This document shows, piece after piece, positions 6,235 to 7,317 of a stretch of DNA of 7,317 nt. The stretch comes from Nitrosopumilaceae archaeon (GTDB lineage: Archaea > Thermoproteota > Nitrososphaeria > Nitrososphaerales > Nitrosopumilaceae). Positions within the stretch are counted from its first letter, which is position 1. Every line of letters begins with the position of its first letter. The stretch is taken from positions 908 through 8,224 of the forward strand of contig JAGWAW010000077.1 in assembly GCA_021296165.1 (NCBI GenBank), in the 5' to 3' direction. The notes below the pieces were generated by a model. It made no database searches. It was not told where the DNA came from and saw only the letters and a list, made by a program, of their open reading frames with translations. Both the position numbers and the translations under genes were made by a program.

Positions 6235-6649
6235 TATATCTGGCCAGATACTCCCGGACGGACCTGACCATCTGGCCGAACAGCTCCGCGTCGGCTATGG
6301 CCCGGGCGTTCCAGTTTATCTGGTCCCCCGGCCGCCGGGGTATGATGTGGACGTGCACGTGCGGGACCACCTGCTTGGCGGCGTCGCCGTTGTTCTGGCC
6401 CACGTTGAACGCGGCCGTGCCCGTGGCGTGCAGTATGGCCGGGGCCAGGAGGGGAACCAGCGCGAACAGTCTTCCGGCCCGCTCCGGCCCCATCTCCAGT
6501 ATGGTGGAGTGGTGGGTCTTTGGTATTATGAGGGCGTGGCCGGGCACCACCGGATACCTGTCCAGGAACGCCATGTGGGAGTCGTCCTCGTACAGCACGT
6601 ACGCGTCTCTCCGGCCCCCTACTATGTCGCAGAACACGCATCCCCGCAT
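6212..6649 (-). CDS. HIT-family nucleotide hydrolase/transferase
   Basis: This 145-residue protein has the histidine-triad motif HVHVHIIPR (His97, 99, 101), the middle His being the expected nucleophile that forms a nucleotidyl-His intermediate. The N-terminus reads CVFCDIV (Cys4, Cys7), and the core has AFLDRYPVVPGHALIIPK followed by His46 and NVGQNNGDAAKQVVPH. The two cysteines together with His46 and His97 are the residues that bind zinc in Zn-containing prokaryotic HIT proteins. Family members hydrolyse dinucleoside polyphosphates or AMP-linked compounds; the natural substrate cannot be read from sequence. It is cytoplasmic, with no signal peptide. ATG 6649 puts the CxxC at its normal place. 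It runs convergently to the trp operon and overlaps trpA by 23 bases, so a shared tryptophan role is not implied. Confidence 0.93.
   Translation of the reverse strand: MRGCVFCDIVGGRRDAYVLYEDDSHMAFLDRYPVVPGHALIIPKTHHSTILEMGPERAGRLFALVPLLAPAILHATGTAAFNVGQNNGDAAKQVVPHVHVHIIPRRPGDQINWNARAIADAELFGQMVRSVREYLARYTTVSSGP
6237..6250. repeat. Perfect 14-bp palindrome at the trpA/HIT junction
   Basis: TATCTGGCCAGATA starts two bases after the trpA stop codon and lies inside the 3' coding end of the convergent HIT gene. As RNA it gives only a 5-bp stem with a 4-base loop, and no T-run follows on either strand, so a terminator role is weakly supported. A palindrome of this length can occur by chance in a window this size. 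Confidence 0.25.
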
Positions 6650-6673
6650 ATGGCCCGGCGCGGGAACGCCGTT

Positions 6674-6681
6674 CTATTAGA
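6674..6681 (-). promoter_or_regulatory. Weak TATA-like box upstream of the HIT gene
   Basis: On the minus strand this reads TCTAATAG, within CCTCTAATAGAA, the only AT-rich stretch in an otherwise very GC-rich region. Its centre is about 28 bases before the HIT start codon, which would give a leaderless transcript like that proposed for trpE. It is a poor match to the consensus. Confidence 0.35.
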
Positions 6682-6732
6682 GGTTGCCGCGGGCAGGTTC
6701 CCCACACAAGGGAGGGTGATGGGCTAGGAGGT

Positions 6733-6903
6733 GTGCCCTATCAAACGGTCCACCGGATCACGGCCGGTGTGGGGTACAGAAAACCACGGAAGGGGAGTAT
6801 GCGCGTGTTCTCCATACTACAGAGCTTTGCGGCGACGTGCTCAAAGCTGGATCTGGACGTCAGGGGAGTAGTTCCTGAGGGTACTTCACAGCCTCGCGCA
6901 TAG
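6733..6903 (+). pseudogene. Possible decayed transposase C-terminal tail
   Basis: The frame ending at TAG 6901-6903 contains HRITAGVGYRKPRKGSM followed by RVFSILQSFAATCSKLDLDV. A basic R-K stretch, a glycine-containing turn and then an F/S-x-L-x-S-x-x-x-T-C helix resemble the end of IS66-like transposases as I remember them. No DDE residues are present, and no adequate start or upstream domain precedes it because the HIT gene begins on the other strand at 6649. Third-codon-position GC is high up to about 6860 and then drops, consistent with loss of frame there. The family match is from memory and weak; random coding-like sequence is the alternative. Confidence 0.3.
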
Positions 6904-7232
6904 CATAGTACAGGGGGTTGAGGGGTCCGGCGGCCCTGCCCATGCTGTCCATATATTACACCCCGCCGATACTGCCCGCGCCCCGGTCGACCACACGCTG
7001 TCCATACCCGCAAGTACGTCTCGTGTGGCCCGTCCCAGCAACCGTTCCACGGTATGAGGAGAACAGGACACCCTGCATTGCTCATACTGTTGGTCATGTC
7101 TGCACTGTCTATGTCAGGCATATTCGAATTCATACTATCCCCATCCGGTTGTAGACGTCCCATCGATCACCAAACACTGCCAATACGCGGAAGTTTAGCG
7201 ATATGCAAAGATCGTGCTTTCCAAACAGTCAA

Positions 7233-7248
7233 GGGGTTGAGCGTGTAC
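7233..7248 (+). repeat. Solo copy of the 375-519 element terminal repeat
   Basis: GGGGTTGAGCGTGTAC matches the right end of the 145-bp element (504-519, GGGGTTGAGTATGTAC) at 14 of 16 positions, and its left end (375-390 on the minus strand, GGGGTTGAGTGTGTAC) at 15 of 16. It has the orientation of a right end. No matching inverted left end and no duplicate of the following 9 bases (ATGTCTTAA) was found in the window, so its partner is lost, diverged or absent. Similarity stops after the four G's on the inner side. Confidence 0.55.
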
Positions 7249-7317
7249 ATGTCTTAACAGCTAGGCCAAAATTAGGTCAAACTAATCACCACACTGTGCG
7301 GGCATCAGGCGATCCAG

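Larger units (their letters stand above)
6650..7317. other. Region without a confident gene, probably decayed sequence
   Basis: About 670 bases follow the HIT gene's upstream end. The left part is as GC-rich as the genes, while from about 7080 it becomes clearly more AT-rich. No long frame with a recognised domain exists. It contains a possible transposase tail (plus strand, 6733-6903). Two adjacent coding-like minus-strand frames separated by a frameshift and stop lie at about 6860-7071. A 67-codon plus-strand frame with a hydrophobic N-terminus lies at 7054-7257. An unpaired copy of the terminal repeat of the 375-519 element lies at 7233-7248. The mixture of short coding-like pieces in several frames suggests degraded genes or mobile elements. 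Confidence 0.5.

Noticed and set aside
6914..6922. GGGGTTGAG as a fourth copy of the terminal repeat
   Set aside because: Only the first nine bases match; the TGTAC half is absent (GGGTCC follows), so it may be chance.
1..7317. tRNA, rRNA, CRISPR array, riboswitch, replication origin or defence system
   Set aside because: No cloverleaf, conserved rRNA block, regularly spaced direct repeats or defence-gene motifs were seen on reading either strand.

Overview
This 7.3 kb window is GC-rich and looks archaeal, most likely from a Cenarchaeum-like Thaumarchaeote. The assignment is inference from four things: a TTTAAATA TATA box about 28 bases before a GTG start with essentially no leader, heavy use of ATA for Ile despite high GC, tight stop/start overlaps between genes, and a left-edge transposase tail of a type I associate with archaeal insertion sequences. 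No rRNA, tRNA, CRISPR array or known defence system was seen.

Layout. (1) 1-194: the C-terminal end of a DDE-type transposase that enters from the left. (2) 195-573: a non-coding gap of lower GC. It holds an imperfect branched stem structure (220-310) and a small mobile element at 375-519. The element is 145 bp, with 18-bp terminal inverted repeats that differ at one base, bounded by an exact 9-bp direct duplication. It ends only 19 bases before the TATA box of the next operon. (3) 574-6234: a complete, uninterrupted trp operon in the order trpE-trpG-trpD-trpC-trpB-trpA. Every junction overlaps: four by 4 nt and the last by 20 nt. (4) 6212-6649, minus strand: a HIT-family nucleotide hydrolase/transferase converging on trpA with a 23-bp overlap. 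(5) 6650-7317: no confident gene. It holds a possible decayed transposase tail (6733-6903), scraps of coding-like sequence in several frames, and a third, unpaired copy of the mobile element's terminal repeat (7233-7248).

Function. TrpE and TrpG form anthranilate synthase, TrpD adds the phosphoribosyl group, TrpC makes indole-3-glycerol phosphate, and TrpA with TrpB makes tryptophan. The isomerase step (TrpF) has no gene here and TrpC is too short to carry a fused TrpF domain, so that activity must come from elsewhere. The visible catalytic motifs of all six enzymes are intact, and TrpE keeps both motifs linked to tryptophan feedback inhibition. The most notable item is the small inverted-repeat element with its target duplication, inserted directly upstream of the trp promoter.
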